A DNA stretch of 64,000 nucleotides from Trichaptum fuscoviolaceum (taxonomy: Eukaryota; Basidiomycota; Agaricomycetes; Hymenochaetales; Trichaptaceae). The stretch lies in contig CAJSYZ010000008.1 of NCBI GenBank assembly GCA_910574455.1, positions 864,637 to 928,636 on the forward strand, in the 5' to 3' direction. The position numbers were made by a program, and so were the translations under genes. Within the stretch, counting starts at the first letter, position 1; every line of letters starts with the position of its first letter. Below are positions 31,277-44,807 of the stretch, one piece after another. The notes under the pieces are model-generated. The model did no database searches, had not been told where the DNA came from, and was given only the letters and a program-made list of their open reading frames with translations.

Positions 31277-31967
31277 GGCTACGTTTGCCAGAAGAACGAC
31301 AAAGACTGCTGAAAAGATGGTGGGTGTAGAAACCTGCTAGTCGTTGCGGGTTCTAATTTCATTTATCCTTCTCGTCAGATTCGCTGTATATATAATGGAG
31401 AAAGCATCTGCGTCCTCCGTGTTTTCACAGTATCGGAGTCCATTCTGCACATTTGCTTGAATGTTCCTAAAACCTTGGCAACCTCCAGGTAACAAGGGAT
31501 CGTGGACTCTTCAAGAGGACAAGAGCATGAAAGGGGCGCTTTTCATTTTGATGTCTCGCAAACGATACACTCAAGGTGGCATCAAAAGCAGAGACGGGCT
31601 TTCTCGGATTGTTTGAAACAGCATATCGCTTACATAGAGCGCCGCTTTGAAACACTGGGTACCGATAGGGGTTTCGCTGCTTGAAAAGTAACCGCGCTAT
31701 CGACAAGGACTCGGACGAGCTTCACAAAGTCTTTGATCGATGCATTCACTACTGTCCTACAAACGTTTGCTACGTAAATAAGGCAGTCACCAGCCAAATA
31801 ACCCCCTCACCGCCACCGCTTCCCCCTTCCTTCCATTGGGACTGTTCGATACCTTTTCTACTGACTGGACAGGTCTCGGATCTTGGTCAACTCGGAAACT
31901 GCGCGGGTCGGTGACTTATCTATTAAGTAAATCATCTTCACCTGGATTTCGAACGTGCACACCTTGC

Positions 31968-32132
31968 TCATGCACACCCGCATGCACACCGGTCATCTCC
32001 AACTAGAGCCGTTCTTTTAGCATTCCCAGATCCAGGGCAAGAACACGGCGGACAGTCTGGCGGGGTTGTTGTAACCGCAGCAGCGGCGTAGGCGAGTAGA
32101 GCAAAGAGCGTGAAGCAAATGCTGGAACGCAT
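31968..32132 (-). CDS. Small secreted cysteine-rich peptide, 54 residues
   Basis: A short single-exon frame with ATG at 32132 and TGA at 31968-31970. MRSSICFTLFALLAYAAAA is a textbook signal peptide. The mature part begins about residue 20 and has seven cysteines (DCPPCSCPG near the N-terminus and RCACGCA at the end), with an internal dibasic KR that could be a Kex2 site. It resembles small secreted peptides of agaricomycetes in design; no family recognised. Another candidate of similar style lies on the same strand 0.8 kb away. Confidence 0.5.
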   Translation of the reverse strand: MRSSICFTLFALLAYAAAAVTTTPPDCPPCSCPGSGNAKRTALVGDDRCACGCA

Positions 32133-33317
32133 ATCTGAAGATTTTTCGAAGATCCCCTTGACGGTTTTTCAAGCGTACTTGATTCATACAAGCTACCTTT
32201 ATAGTTGCTATAGGTTTGATCTCAGTCAAAACGAACGTTGGAACTGGCACTACGCACAACATTCTTCATTTATTCCATTCCATACCTCTACTCTATTGAA
32301 TGTCGACTCAATCAAACATGCTTCCCTCTCCCGCTGCAATTATACCCCTCAAATCATCGCCGTGGACTTGACCTTTCTGGTGTGCAAGGCTATTCATCTC
32401 TTTCATATTCTCAGTAAGATTTAAGGATCGGATGCAGACTGGATTGGGGGATTCGTACCTGATGCGCCTTCATTCCCATGTGCACTCCGTCAGGTGGTAC
32501 CACCGTGCAAATTCCTCCTGGAAATGTCGGGCAGGAATCCGCAGAATGGGCAGAAACTGACCGGACTCACCGACGAGGGGTACGAAACACAATTCCCTTA
32601 CTCCCACTGGGAGTAAAGGGCACTGTATCCCCTAAATTGCCGTGGGATACCTGCCACTGTCCTTCGTGGGAATATTAGTCAGCAACAAATACTACGATGT
32701 TGTGCCTTCACCTCATCCAATCCTTACTAGGCGCTCTCTTGCTTGGGCTGTAAAACACCTTTCACTACTCTTAAGCTTGTTTCAATTTTTATCAATTCTC
32801 TTTCTTTCACACTTTCTTGTCATGGTGGAGTAAGGGATCTGCCGGCGAAGCTCGGCCCGTTATCTAGTACGGAGTGAGAACCACGAATGCATATTTGTGG
32901 GCTCAACGATGTTTCAATGATGTTTCACTGCTACGTGTTATCAACATCGCATTCTCTAATGCATCTTGCAGAGCGCCAGGCACGCCTGCCACCATGATCT
33001 TCCGGAGCTGCGGTTTTACCTTGACGATTTCTTTGTAATGGATTGTTTTCAATTCCATCAAAATTCCGGTGATAAACATCTTCATAATGTTAATCATCAT
33101 GATACTTTCTAGTATTTACGACATGAACAGAAAGTGGGGAAATTTGCATCTTCATTAGTTAACTACAATACAGAATAGCAGTATTCAACTCGAATACATG
33201 AAAATGTACGTATGCGATGAAAACGAGTGCTCTAATTTGTGTTGGGTTGAATTGTCATCAAATCAATACTTCGCCTCGAACCTCGTTCACTAATATAAGG
33301 ATAGATTTGGATAGCCG
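32133..33317. other. Intergenic 1.2 kb before the LON 3' end
   Basis: No gene recognised. A 65-codon minus frame at 32903-33100 has no supporting feature. Confidence 0.4.
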
Positions 33318-36300
33318 TTAGAGAGAAAGGGTATCTTTCCATCGCTCTATCACAGCCTCCTCACGAAAGACTTCCCGCAGAACTTCGTTCACATGTTCCA
33401 CGTAGACGAAATGGATACCCGTCTTGACGCTTTCCGGTACGTTCTCTTCGATGTCTGCCCGATTGGCATTGGGAGCAATGATGGTTTTGATACCAGCGCG
33501 GTGCGCCGCAAGTATTTTCTCCTTCAAACCGCCTACCGGGAGAACCTGTCCGACCAGTGAAATCTCACCCGTCATAGCTAGAGATATTTATGTATCAGCA
33601 TCCTGGATGATCGGAAAGTGACGCGTAGCTCACCGATGTCAGGGTTGACCTTGGTCTTGGTAAAGAGAGAAACGAAAGCAGTGAGTAAGGCCGTTCCAGC
33701 GCTTGGGCCTTCTTTGCCAATGCTTCCCTCAGGCATATGTACATGAACGTCAATCTCTGACATGAATTGATCGGTCGGTGTCGTAGTAATTCCAAGTTCA
33801 TAAGCATGACTCTTAACCCAGCTGAGCGCGATTTGAGCGCTTTCTCGGATGACCTCGCCGAGCTTTCCCGTGAGCTGAAGACTACCTTTTCCAGGCATGC
33901 TCTACATTCTACGCTTGAGAACAGTGAATGTGGCTATTTGAAAACAGTGACTTACAGTAGCTTCAATTGGCATAACAGCACCGGAGCCATTTCCGAGATA
34001 GCCTAGACCAGTACTTACACCTGGCGGAGGTGCGAAGCCATACATACGGTCCTTGTAGTACACCGGAGGTCCAACGAAGGCCTTAAGGTTTTCTGGTGTG
34101 ATGTGGATATGTACGGTATCGGGAACCTTCAGCGGCTTGCGCTCCTCCGTTGTTAAGTTCTTCCTTTCCTCCTTGCCACCCTCTTCCGACACATCGGCTT
34201 TTGATTTCTCTACAGCCGGGTCGTTACTGGGAGGCTCTTGTGATTTAACGGACAAAGGATTGTCTTGCGGTGGGGAGGATGCGTTGTCAGCTTTAGCGGC
34301 TTCGGGCTCGGGTTCAGGGAATACATCCTCTCCCAGATCGCGAACGATGTTCAATGCTGCTTTGCGGTAAATCTAACATAGAAAATTCAGAATATACATC
34401 GATCACAAGTTGAGTAAACAATCACCTTATCAATGTGCTTCTTGAGATTGCGAACGCCACTTTCACGACAGTAGTACTTGATGAGCATATCAACCGCAGT
34501 GGGATCTAAGACAACGTCCGCATCCTTCAAACCAGAAGTCTCCTTCGCTTGAGGGCTCAAGAATTTCTCGGCAATCTGTGTCTTCTCCTCAGACACATAG
34601 CCGCTAACTTCAATTACCTCCATTCTATCCAAAAGGGGGGCGGGGATGGTGTCCGTCATGTTCGCTGTGCAAACAAATAGCACGTGCGACAGGTCTACTG
34701 GAACATCCATGCTTATATTGCAGTTAGATGGTGTTCTTTAAACAAGTTTGAAGCAACTCACTAATGATCTAGGAAAGCGGAATTCTGTTCAGGATCCAGC
34801 ATCTCAAGCAGAGCGCTCGCTGGATCTCCATTATAACCCTTGCCGATCTTGTCAACCTCGTCAATGAGAACAAGTGGATTCTCTGTTCCAACACGCTTCA
34901 AGGCCTGTATGATTTTACTGGGCAGGGCACCAACGTAGGTCCTGCGGTGCCCTTTTATCTCTGCAACATCCGTTAATCCGCCAACAGAGAACCGGAAGAA
35001 TTGACGGTTCAGAGCCCGAGCAATTGATTTACCAATCGAAGTCTTGCCAACACCGGGAGGTCCTACGAAACAAAGGATCTTGCCTTCGACTGTTCCCCGT
35101 AACTTTCCGACGGCCAGGAATTCGAGTATGCGATCCTTCACATCTTTCAGCCCATAGTGGTCCTCGTCAAGCACATTAACGGCGTGAGAAATGGAATAAT
35201 TTTCAGTCGAATGGACGCCCCAAGGAATCTAGCGAGTATTGTTAGCGATGTCAATGGATGCAAAAAATGATATACATACTTGGGTGAGCCACTCAAGATA
35301 ATTGCGAGTAACGTTTGCCTCTGAAGCTGCCGGTTCAAGGTGCACGAGTTTGTTGAGTTCTTCGTCGAATACTTTCCTCACCCCATCCGGCATCTTTAAC
35401 GCAGCCGCCCTCTCTTTAAATTTCTCAATCAGCTTGTCCTTTCCGTCCGACTCCATGCCAAGTTCCTTCTTGATACCCTTCAACTGTTCCATAAGGTAAT
35501 ATTCTCTCTGTCGTTTGGCAATTTTGCTGTCGACGTCGCGGGAGAGCTTGCTCTGAAGTTGCGCATTAATGAGTTCTTTCTTCAGTACGAGCAATGCTTT
35601 GCGAAGACGGTCTTCAACAACCAAAGCTTCAAGGACGTCTTGTAATTCACCAACTTCGCCCGTCGAAACTGCAGCAGCGAAATCCGCGAGCTTGTCTGGT
35701 TCATCGAAAACATTTGTCGCAACCTGATTGATTGAGAAATTCGTGACTTGGTCCCGGAACAAGGGATTAAGCTGCGCAATATCCTTAAATACGGAGACGA
35801 TCTCAGACATGAATGCACGAATGTACTGGTCATCCTTGTTGTACGGTTGCGTCGAGAGATTCTCCACATTTACGACTGAGATGTCATAATTTTGTAGGAA
35901 GGCAGTCTGCACAGGCGCTGGTACAGGAAAACATGAGCCAAGGGTTACTTAGTAAAAAGTAAGATGGAGACAACGTACGCGCAGTAGTTTGTGCGAGGTC
36001 CTTGGCAGATTCAATGCTCTCGGTCGGAGGTGGTGTCGAGGGTGGCGTCGGAATTCCAGATGCAACTTCGCTCTCTGTGTTTTCGACAGATTCCACGGTC
36101 GCCGAAGATCCATTCGAGCCTGACTTCACGAGACCCGTAAGACGTATTCTCCGATGCGGGTACAAAACAGCTGTAAGACCTTCCTCCTTATCGTCCTTTC
36201 CAGTCGCAGCAAATACACTTGTTATTTGCGCAAACACGCCAACATGGTGAACAGAGTTAATGTCCGTAATGACATCGCTGTCCGTGTTTTCGTCTTTTAA

Positions 36301-36963
36301 AAGGAAAGCACCAAGATAAGGTTGACCGCGTTTCATCATCTCCTTTATAGCCGCGACGACTCCAGGGTTCCGTACAACCACTGCCTTATAAAACCCAGGA
36401 AATAAAGGTCTTCGTGCAATAGGCAATGCCAACACTTGTGGGTAGTGCTCCGGAATTGACTGCTTCGAGATCTGGGTAGATGAGTTCGAGGACGAGTTCG
36501 GAGAAGGCGGAGTACCTGAACCCGAGCTCGAGCTCGACCCACCTGAGTTGCTTGAGCCATTGCTGGCAGGCGACTGAGCAGAGGAAGAAGAGCCCGAACT
36601 TTTCCCAGAACCATCTGATGAGTCGAGGCGAGCATCCGAATGTTTCTCTTCCCCATGCGGCCCCTCAGATGAATCGCCTTCTTCTTCGTTTCCTTCAGCA
36701 TCACTCTCGTTATGTAACCCATTCTTCCTCGTGTTTATCCATCTTGGATATTGCGCGACACTGGTCGGATAAGGAAGTGCAGCAGCTGGTGAGCTGTAGA
36801 ATGATCGAAAACGAGCAGACGAAGCGATGCTTTGTCGTAACTTTGTCTGGAGGATGTTCGTGCAAGAGTGCTGCATGTGCAGCGCAGAGGGTCCGGGATC
36901 ACGAAGCACACGACATGTTTGCTGAGGTCTCTTCGCTGCAGAAAGGAAAGGAGAAAAGCTCAT
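33318..36963 (-). CDS. PIM1: Mitochondrial Lon protease (PIM1 type)
   Basis: An ATP-dependent serine protease of the mitochondrial matrix that degrades misfolded proteins. The start at 36963 ([20 protein letters not shown]) gives an Arg/Ser-rich targeting peptide, then an acidic Ser/Gly-rich linker typical of fungal mitochondrial Lon. The Lon N-domain begins at [20 protein letters not shown]; then come a coiled-coil region ([21 protein letters not shown] region), Walker [12 protein letters not shown], Walker [12 protein letters not shown], arginine-rich [14 protein letters not shown], and the protease domain with catalytic Ser in [10 protein letters not shown] and Lys in [14 protein letters not shown]. 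It ends DTLSL, TAA at 33318-33320. About eight introns; about 1,100 residues. Confidence 0.95.
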
Positions 36964-37418
36964 AAGAAAGGCCTTCCGATCCGCGCTCAAGGTCGATAGG
37001 TTCTTGAGGCCTTCAGCTTTCGATAGTGGACGTTGAGGAAAGGAGTCGACGCGTCCTCTACGGCCGCGAGAAATTGGTAAGGCTGCTTCATATTATCCAC
37101 CGTGGAAATAAAGTAATCTTATCAGATTCATATATGTATGATAAATACTTGCGTTACCAACCCATCACAATCACAAAACGCAATACCACGAGTGGACGAA
37201 CCGAATTTGCGACAATATTCACCCACGTTGAATATGTATTATTTACCAAGACATATGTCATGACTAGATGGCTGATTCTATACAATATATGTATGCTATA
37301 ACGTTAAGTTTGAGATGGCACGAAAGAATGGGAACTTATGCTACAGAGTCCAATAACATGAAAGAACCGGCAGGAGGAGAAAGTGTAGAATACGGTCCAT
37401 GATGATGAGTGAATGTGG
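36964..37418. other. LON promoter and BEM2-like 3' region
   Basis: 455 bp between two minus-strand genes. AT-rich; nothing else recognised. Confidence 0.45.
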
Positions 37419-40400
37419 TTAGTTTTCCTGTGAGGCACTCTGACGAGCGATGTCAGGTACGGGACTATCCTCAGGTTCAGGTGACGATGTGAAACGAGGA
37501 TCAGAGAGGAAACCGTCTTCACCCATTTCTTGTGGGATGAGGTCCTCTGACAAAGGCCCGGCCTCGCCATCTGCGTGGTCGTCTTCCTCCTCACCATCAT
37601 CTTCGTCGAAAATGAAATGTACCTTTAGAAGAATTGAGTTTGTGATTTTAGACATTAACTATTCAACTCACGTGAGTAATGAGGGCTTTGAACAGAACAG
37701 TGATAGGTCCCATATTCTGCATAATGAGGCCGAAGCTATTGTTTGGCGCTCTTAAGAGATTTGGGCAAATCACTGTTGCAAGGTTATCCGGTGTCATATG
37801 ATTTTTCTCTTCATAATCAACCACTCTGAAGCATGACATTAGTATCATTCAAAGACAGCTCGTAAAGCAACCTACTTATCCAGGTGTTCCGCAAAGCGCT
37901 TTAACACGGAATAATGCGAACGCGGAAGTAGGTGAACGACCCCCCGAACCTTGGCTAAACGTTCGTCGAGATCAGGTAATCCTGCAGTGACAGAATGAGC
38001 TGTCAGGGAAAAGAAATATTATTCCAATCTAAAATGACTTACTAGCGGCTTCAACTATTTGGTCGAAGAAAGCTTCTGGTATCACTGTCTCCGGAAGCAC
38101 CCTGAACCAATATTTTACAACACCGCACACTGCGTTGATGTCAGTCATCGGATCTATATTCATTTGTCCCTTGTTTAATGCCTCCCGCAGAGCGGTCACC
38201 TCTGACGTCGCCCCCGCAACTCGGTCTAAGGAATTTTGTGTTTAGTGATAAGAATAAGTCAGAGATATGATACTTACAGATGCCTTGCTCCGTAAGTCCA
38301 CGGGTTTCAATTTCAGTAAGCAAAAGCTCGAGGACTCGAGGTACAGCGTCTGGTGAAACTTCTTCACCGTGTGCCTCTCGCTTCAGTATAGTATCCAAAT
38401 CGACAGCGAAAACTACATTGCATTACATTAGTCGTGATCGAAGACGAAGTTTATAAAAATTAAGTATTCACCTGCCCCTGGCTCCTGTGCCGCGATTGGC
38501 CTGGGCTGCAAATGATCAGAAAACTGCAATTGGCTAGCATCCCCAATATAAGTAAGGCGACGCTGTGCGTAGGATTGAACGGAAGTGCTGATAGCTTTTA
38601 TCCACTGATGCATGTCGTTTCGGGACAGAGCCTGGAAGAGGTAGTGACCGCCATCCTCCGTGTCCAACTGGAATGTAAATGACTTTTCGTTATTAATGAA
38701 AGCCGCAACACGCGCATCGACCAAGCTCAAAACAAACGCTGGCTTTTGAGTTGGTTTGAAGTCCAAGTCAGCAGGGCTCCTTCTCACAGGACCTCCAGTG
38801 CTGTCCGACGAGAAAGCAGTGGAAATCGGGCGCATGAGGCTGAACAGAGCCGACATGCTACGCTTACTCCGGTGTTGCTTATGTGGAGTACCTGGACCCC
38901 CACGAGTGTCCATCATGCGATTCAAGTCGTCCTCCTTACGTTCCAGTCTCTGTTGCTCTTGACGCTTCTCCTTGAGCAGCCGTTCACGAAGGTATCTATC
39001 GCGTTTGATCTTCTCCTGCTGAGCCATTACAGACCGCTGGAAAGGACGAACTGCGCGTTTCCCACTGGGAGTTGAGTTCGGTCCCATATTCATTGCCTCC
39101 CGATGCGCGTCATCTTTCAACATTCGCATATCAAGAGGTAGGTCGGCGAAGTCTTGTTCGATCCTATTAAGCCTCTCGAAGTCACAGCGATCCATCTCTC
39201 TACGTTGCCGGCTTCCTCGTGAAGCGAAAGAGGGTGTGTTGGTGATAATGTTACATAGTTGTCTAAAATAATGGTGTCAGCTTTGCTGGTCTACGGATCG
39301 TAGCTTCTGAATGAACCAGGACCAACCTTCTTTTATCAAAGTTGATCAAACTGAGCGGAGTTTCCATCAACGAGTCCAACACATCTGCTAAGCTAATTAC
39401 TTCGAGCATTCGTTCCACTAGCCAAGCCGGATCGACTGTTAGCTTCTCCTGGCTTTCTGTCGTATGTATCGTCCGAGTTGATAACAATGACAACAGCGAC
39501 TCTGCTTGAGCTCCTCTGGCAGTTGCAACAGCTTGCCACGCTTTGGTAAACAACCTGCTTTCTGGACTCACGATAGCTGAAGTGAGCACAGCCTCTACGA
39601 AGGACCGAACACAAGGTCTTTCAGCAGGATTAGCATCGCTGATGATAGTTTGATCGTCGGCATTCCGTATCCTACAAATCTCGATCGCCTTCAGAAACAT
39701 TTCCATGCGAGCCTGTCTAGGCTTTACCCCAATGTGAGGCTCGACAATGCTGCAAATCGCCCATTTGCGGAGAATGTTGTAGGCTCTGATCAAGCTGCGG
39801 ATACCTGGAGGAAGGAGACGATACAAAATGTCTCCCGAGAGCTCTCCGATCAGCGAAGAAGACTCGATCTCGAAGAAAAATGTGTACATCGTCTGGATTT
39901 CAATTTCTTCGCTCGAGGAGCTGGGTTCTCTGGGTAGGAACCACCCTGTTCTGTCTGCTGTTTGCACCTCCAGCAGATCGGCCGTAACAAACAAGTCCTA
40001 CAAACCAACTGTTAGCCACACTGCACATCTAATGCCGATGTGGGCGAACTTACCTCTTGTACAACATTTCGGAAGGCTGCCGAAGCCATGGCATCTAGGT
40101 TGTTAACAAGCTCTTCCGGCGTGAGCTCGTCCAGTCGAGGCGGGCGGGTTCCAAAATTGAAGTTTTGCGAGGTGGATACCGACCCTCTTACAGAAATATG
40201 CTTCGTCTGTGGCCGCATAGTCTGCGCAGAGAAAGTCTCCAGTAGAGACAAACGCCCAGTCTCGAGATCCTTCCGCAATTTTGTCAGTACTTCGGAATCA
40301 GTCTCCTGGGGTGGACGGGCATGCTCTTCTTGTTGCGAGAGGAACGTTGTGATGGCCGAGTGGAGTTCCAAATCATCCAAGGCATCTTGAGCACCTCCAC

Positions 40401-43400
40401 CAATATGAACCCATTCGCCCAAGACGTGGATAACAGCTGAGCGGGTGTGGACAACTTTCAGGTAATCCTCCTCCTCCGATGACCCGCTAGGTGGACACGC
40501 TGACAAATACTCCTTTCGCAAGAGCTACAAACAAAGTACGAGTTAAGATCCACTCAAGCGATGTGAATTAAATTTGTTATTTTTACCTGAAATAGAACAT
40601 AAGGGGAGACAAAACTGCGGAAAACATTCCACCAAACAGATGCGAACTCTGCTCTATCAACTTTGACCGCTTTCGTCTTCTTGTCTCGAAGGGCCATCTC
40701 CCCATTGTCGTCCGCCACCGACACACTGACACCCTCGAGGCCGTGGATCAAGAAGTGGACCAATGCGTCCAACGTCCCTGCCTGAATGAGTGCACGTAGG
40801 GGACGATCATCAGTTTGCTCGGTCTCAACTATAGTGGCTCTCGACGACAATGAGGGAAGTGACGAGCGCCGCAGTCGACTACTCTTCCTGTCCAAGCCGG
40901 CGGCGGCAGACTTTACACGGATAGAAGGCGCCCTCGAAGGCGGAGTGGCCTCTGCGTGAACATCCAGCCCATTTTCGACCGTGCTGACAGGGCGCGAAGA
41001 GGAGTCTGATCCGGAAACAACGCTAAGCAAGAGCTCGCCGTCAAAAACGGGGAGAATCATTCCACCCAAGTCAAAACTGTTTCCTCTTGGTCCACTCTTC
41101 ATAGCACCCGGCGCCCTGATGATGCCGTTAGGCTCGATCGTGCGCTTCAATTCCATAAGACGCGCTGTCTGGACGTCATTGAAAACAACACCGGATTCGA
41201 GGGATGTCTTCTTTGACCGAATAATGTGTGATCGGTCAATGAGAGACACGTAAGGAAGGGGTTCGGGGAAGATGAGCGGAGCCAGAGCTTGTAGGCCGTG
41301 GTTGCTCGTTCGCGACCAGTAATAGGGTGCGTAAAGACCTTTGCGCTTTTGCTCGGCAGCGAATGATAGGGACATGTATTGATCAATACTATGTATCTTA
41401 TTAGCATTATACAACCACTTTGCCTATGATATACGCTTACCGTAACGTCTTCGGAGCTTTCTTAGCAGATTCTCTCCAAAGTTGGACAAGGCGTGAGACA
41501 TCTTCGTCCTCAGATACGTCCCGTCGATGTTGTTCGCGTGCGCAAACAGACAGAGCAGACTGGAACGTTATGTGTAACATCCGTATTTCATCAATCTGGT
41601 CCAGCGGCCACACGCTTCCCTTCGCCTCCCTGAGTTTCGCAAGCAAGGTCAATGCTCGCTGCCTGCAGTCCCCACACCACGGCGTCCTCTTCGGGTCCGG
41701 TACACTGGCACGTTCACCATGCGGGGACGCATAGACCCACGTCCTCACCGCCGCCAAAGCGCCGGACTCAACGCGCTTCCACGCCTTCTCGAGGCGAGCG
41801 ATTGGTTTCGAGCACAGCGCAGCCATGACTGCGCGCCACGATGTCTCGTCCCCAGCATGCCGACAAAGCTCGCCGACGCGTGCCCAACGCCCGATGACTT
41901 CCGAACGGATGTGAGTGCGCGAGCTGCTTGACGAGGCGCGTTCGTCACCGCGGTGCCCCTGGGCGGAGCCTGAGCTGGATGAGATTCCATCCCTGCGCCC
42001 GGGTACGTGTCCTGGTCCGAGTATTTGCACAATGATAGTGCGCGTGAGCCAGTGGGGAGACTCGTCTGTTCCGAAAAGCTGCACTAGTGGGGAATCAGAA
42101 GAATCATTAAGCAGCGCGTCAACGGTCAGTTCTGATGGGACATCCAGACACGACTTGTGGTAAGCTAGAAGACTCCTTGCAACCGAGTCTACTTCTAGCT
42201 TTAGGAATACTTCCCGCGTGAATCCCTCCTGCTCCAAAGCTGCCCATACTCGCGTCCTGGATGCCCCGGGTGATTTCATCGAACGCGCTGGGCTCATTGG
42301 ATCGGGACGTGACGAAGGTGTATGGAGGTGAGCAGCACTGATAAGTCCAGGCTTATTGTCAGTTTGTGGAGGCCGAGGAGAGAACGTGCCCATGTTCGGT
42401 GATTCAATGGATATTTGTGGTGGGGGCGGCATCACGGGTGTGGGGATAGAGACATTGGTCGGGTTAAAGGAGGGGATAACATCTTTGCAGAAAGTTTTCC
42501 AAGACTCCTCATCAGCTGGAGATCCATGGTACGCAAGATAACGCGCCGCCAACCATTGCACGCGCTCTCGCTCTGAGTCTTGGTCGCTCTCGTCTGCTCC
42601 GCTTACAAGATAGCTTGAACACCGTTGGAACTCGAATTCAAATTTCTCTCGTTCGACGAGATAGGGAAGTGTAAGGAGCACTGCGGACGTGAAGTTCTGC
42701 CACTCGCTTTCTTCCTGTGATTCTACAGAACGCGACACGAAAGTCGTTCCGAACACAGCTTCATGTACGAGAGCCTCGAGAGTTCCGCGCTCGATATGAC
42801 CTTCATTGACAACGAGATCAGGATGCGTACGTCGTCCCCAGAATGCTCGCTTCCGTCTTGAATCATCACGGTCCTTATTTGTACCGTTCAATTTTGCAGC
42901 CATGTCCTCTTCTTCCTCTGCATCCTCTTCGATCAGCGAGACTAGTCCAGAAGGGAATAAGTCCTTAATAGCAGCCGCTCTATCACTCGGAGGCTTGTAA
43001 AAGTGCATCTTCGAGCCTTTAAGAACCAACTTGTACGGTTTCCAATTCTTGCTTGAACCCAATTGCGGAGAAGACACAGAGAAATTTTGTAGACGATTGA
43101 TGAAACCAGACCGGTGCACAATTTGAGATGCACGTTTTGATTCCTCCTGTATCAACGGTTCAGGCTCGACGATTGCTGGAGGCGAGGTCACAGGTGTAGA
43201 GTTCTTCCGCTCTATAGCAGGAGGGCCACTGAAGGCAAATGAAAATGCACCACGTCCAGCCGTATTGCTTGGACTTGAGTCTGAATGTTGTCTGGTCTTT
43301 GCACGGTCAAAGTCAAATGAGCGCTTCCGCGGGGGCCCATGCTGCTTCGGACTCGGAGGCGCTAAACGCGCGCCGGGTGAAAGCGCACCTGGAACCAGAG

Positions 43401-44246
43401 GTAACGAAGAAGCTGATCCCGAACCAGAGTGTGAATGTGAACTTGTCTTACGGATCTGATTCAGAGAATCACTGTGCGGCGGGGTGGAAGGCGTTCCGGG
43501 CGGCAGACTCGGGAACGGATATCCTTTACTCGTCGAACGTGGAGTTGCTGGTGAACCGGAGCGATACTGCTCAATCTTCATCTCCATCGTCACCGCGGTA
43601 TTGAGCGGCGCAAGTTTAGGGGGCGGGGTCGACGAAAGGTTATCCATTGACCTGGACCATGCCTTGCGTGACATATTGCGCAAGTCACCAAGTCCACCTC
43701 CCATAGGCTCTGTAGCCGTATTGAGATCGGCACTAGCGCGCGAAAGATCCAGGACCGATCTAAGATGGCAACAGTCAATGATCCACAAGTTTCAGGAGTA
43801 TTCTGACAGAAATTATCCAAGATAAGATGAGATGAGGCATGAACGCACCTGCTTGCTCTATCGTTCAGAGACGCGAGTCCACCACCCAATTTCCCGTCCT
43901 TGCGCGGTGTGGGCAGTGTTTCGATAGGCCGTGGATCTGTTGGCCCAGATATCGTCGGACGACGACGCGAGCTTGATATCGAGCTCGTGCTGGGACGCGG
44001 TTCGACCGGAGATATCTTCGAGTTTGAGTTCTGGCGTGTAAACCATTTTGTCGGCTTGGAGAAGAAACCGGAGAGGCCTGAGGGCGAGGCGGAGCGCGTT
44101 ATTGAGGGCAAGGAAGGGGAAGGTCGAGTGCCCTGCTGCTGCGGGTACTGATATTGTTGTTGTTGGTACTGCTGCTGCTGCTGCTGCTGAGGTGCGTTCA
44201 GGTTCCCCGACGCGTTCGCAGATGATGATCCCGTGCCGCGTCGCAT
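37419..44246 (-). CDS. BEM2: BEM2-like Rho GTPase-activating protein (Ras-GEF-like, PH, RhoGAP)
   Basis: A large cortical regulator of Rho/Cdc42-type GTPases in polarity. It starts MRRGTGSSSANASG followed by a poly-Gln run and a long Ser/Pro-rich region. Then: a PH-like stretch (SSKNWKPYKLVLKGSKMHFY), a RasGEF N-type region (ALVHEAVFGTTFVSRS... SYLVSG), and a CDC25-like region (IGRWARVGELCRHAGDETSW, MAALCSKPIARLEKAWKRV). Toward the C-terminus a second PH domain (KPAFVLSLVDARVAAFINNE... HQWIKAISTSV) precedes a RhoGAP domain: VPRVLELLLTEIETRGL, arginine finger in GIYRVAG across an intron, VVKYWFRVLPETVIPE, MTPDNLATVICPNLLR. The acidic tail ends at 37419. About 2,000 residues. This domain order matches yeast Bem2. 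Confidence 0.85.
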
Positions 44247-44807
44247 GCTCGTGAATGCCTGACCTCGCCTTGAGCCAGAGAACAGAAGGCCTCTTGATGC
44301 GAATTAAGAGTGAAAGCTTGAAGGGAGAAATAGAAGAGAAGGACCGTGCGCAATAATGATATTGGCGGGATCAGCTGTCGAGCACGAAACGCCAAGTAAC
44401 CTCCCGCGCTTGATGGTATGAGGGCCGAAAGTTGCTGGCGTAGGTACTTGTGCTCAAGTGGATATCATACAAGAAATCAAAGGAATGTTCGTGAGGGTGG
44501 AATTGGACGTTTGAAGATATGGGAAAGGGAGAGAGGGGGTTTGAAATGGCTGCCGACTGGATGTGCGGACTCAGGACCCTCCGCCAATGCCAACTTTTGA
44601 TCGTCCAACGCGCCTCCTGTCAAACGGCACACCCGCCGGCCGCCCTTGCCGCGGAGCTCTAATTCTGAGATCAACATACTTAGCGACCAACTCTATCTTT
44701 CCTGCACTTTGCCTCTTCTAATTGTACCCACTGGCATTCCACACATGGGCCACTACTGTCAATCTCATTAGTTTCTATATCTCACTCTTGTTTAAAACTT
44801 TCATACC
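44247..44807. promoter_or_regulatory. Divergent BEM2-ALG12 promoter region
   Basis: 561 bp between the two start codons. CT-rich stretches are present near 44270-44345 and 44690-44800. No specific motif or RNA gene identified. Confidence 0.4.

Noticed and set aside
32903..33100. 65-codon minus-strand frame near the LON 3' end
   Set aside because: Low-complexity N-terminus, no splice or family support.
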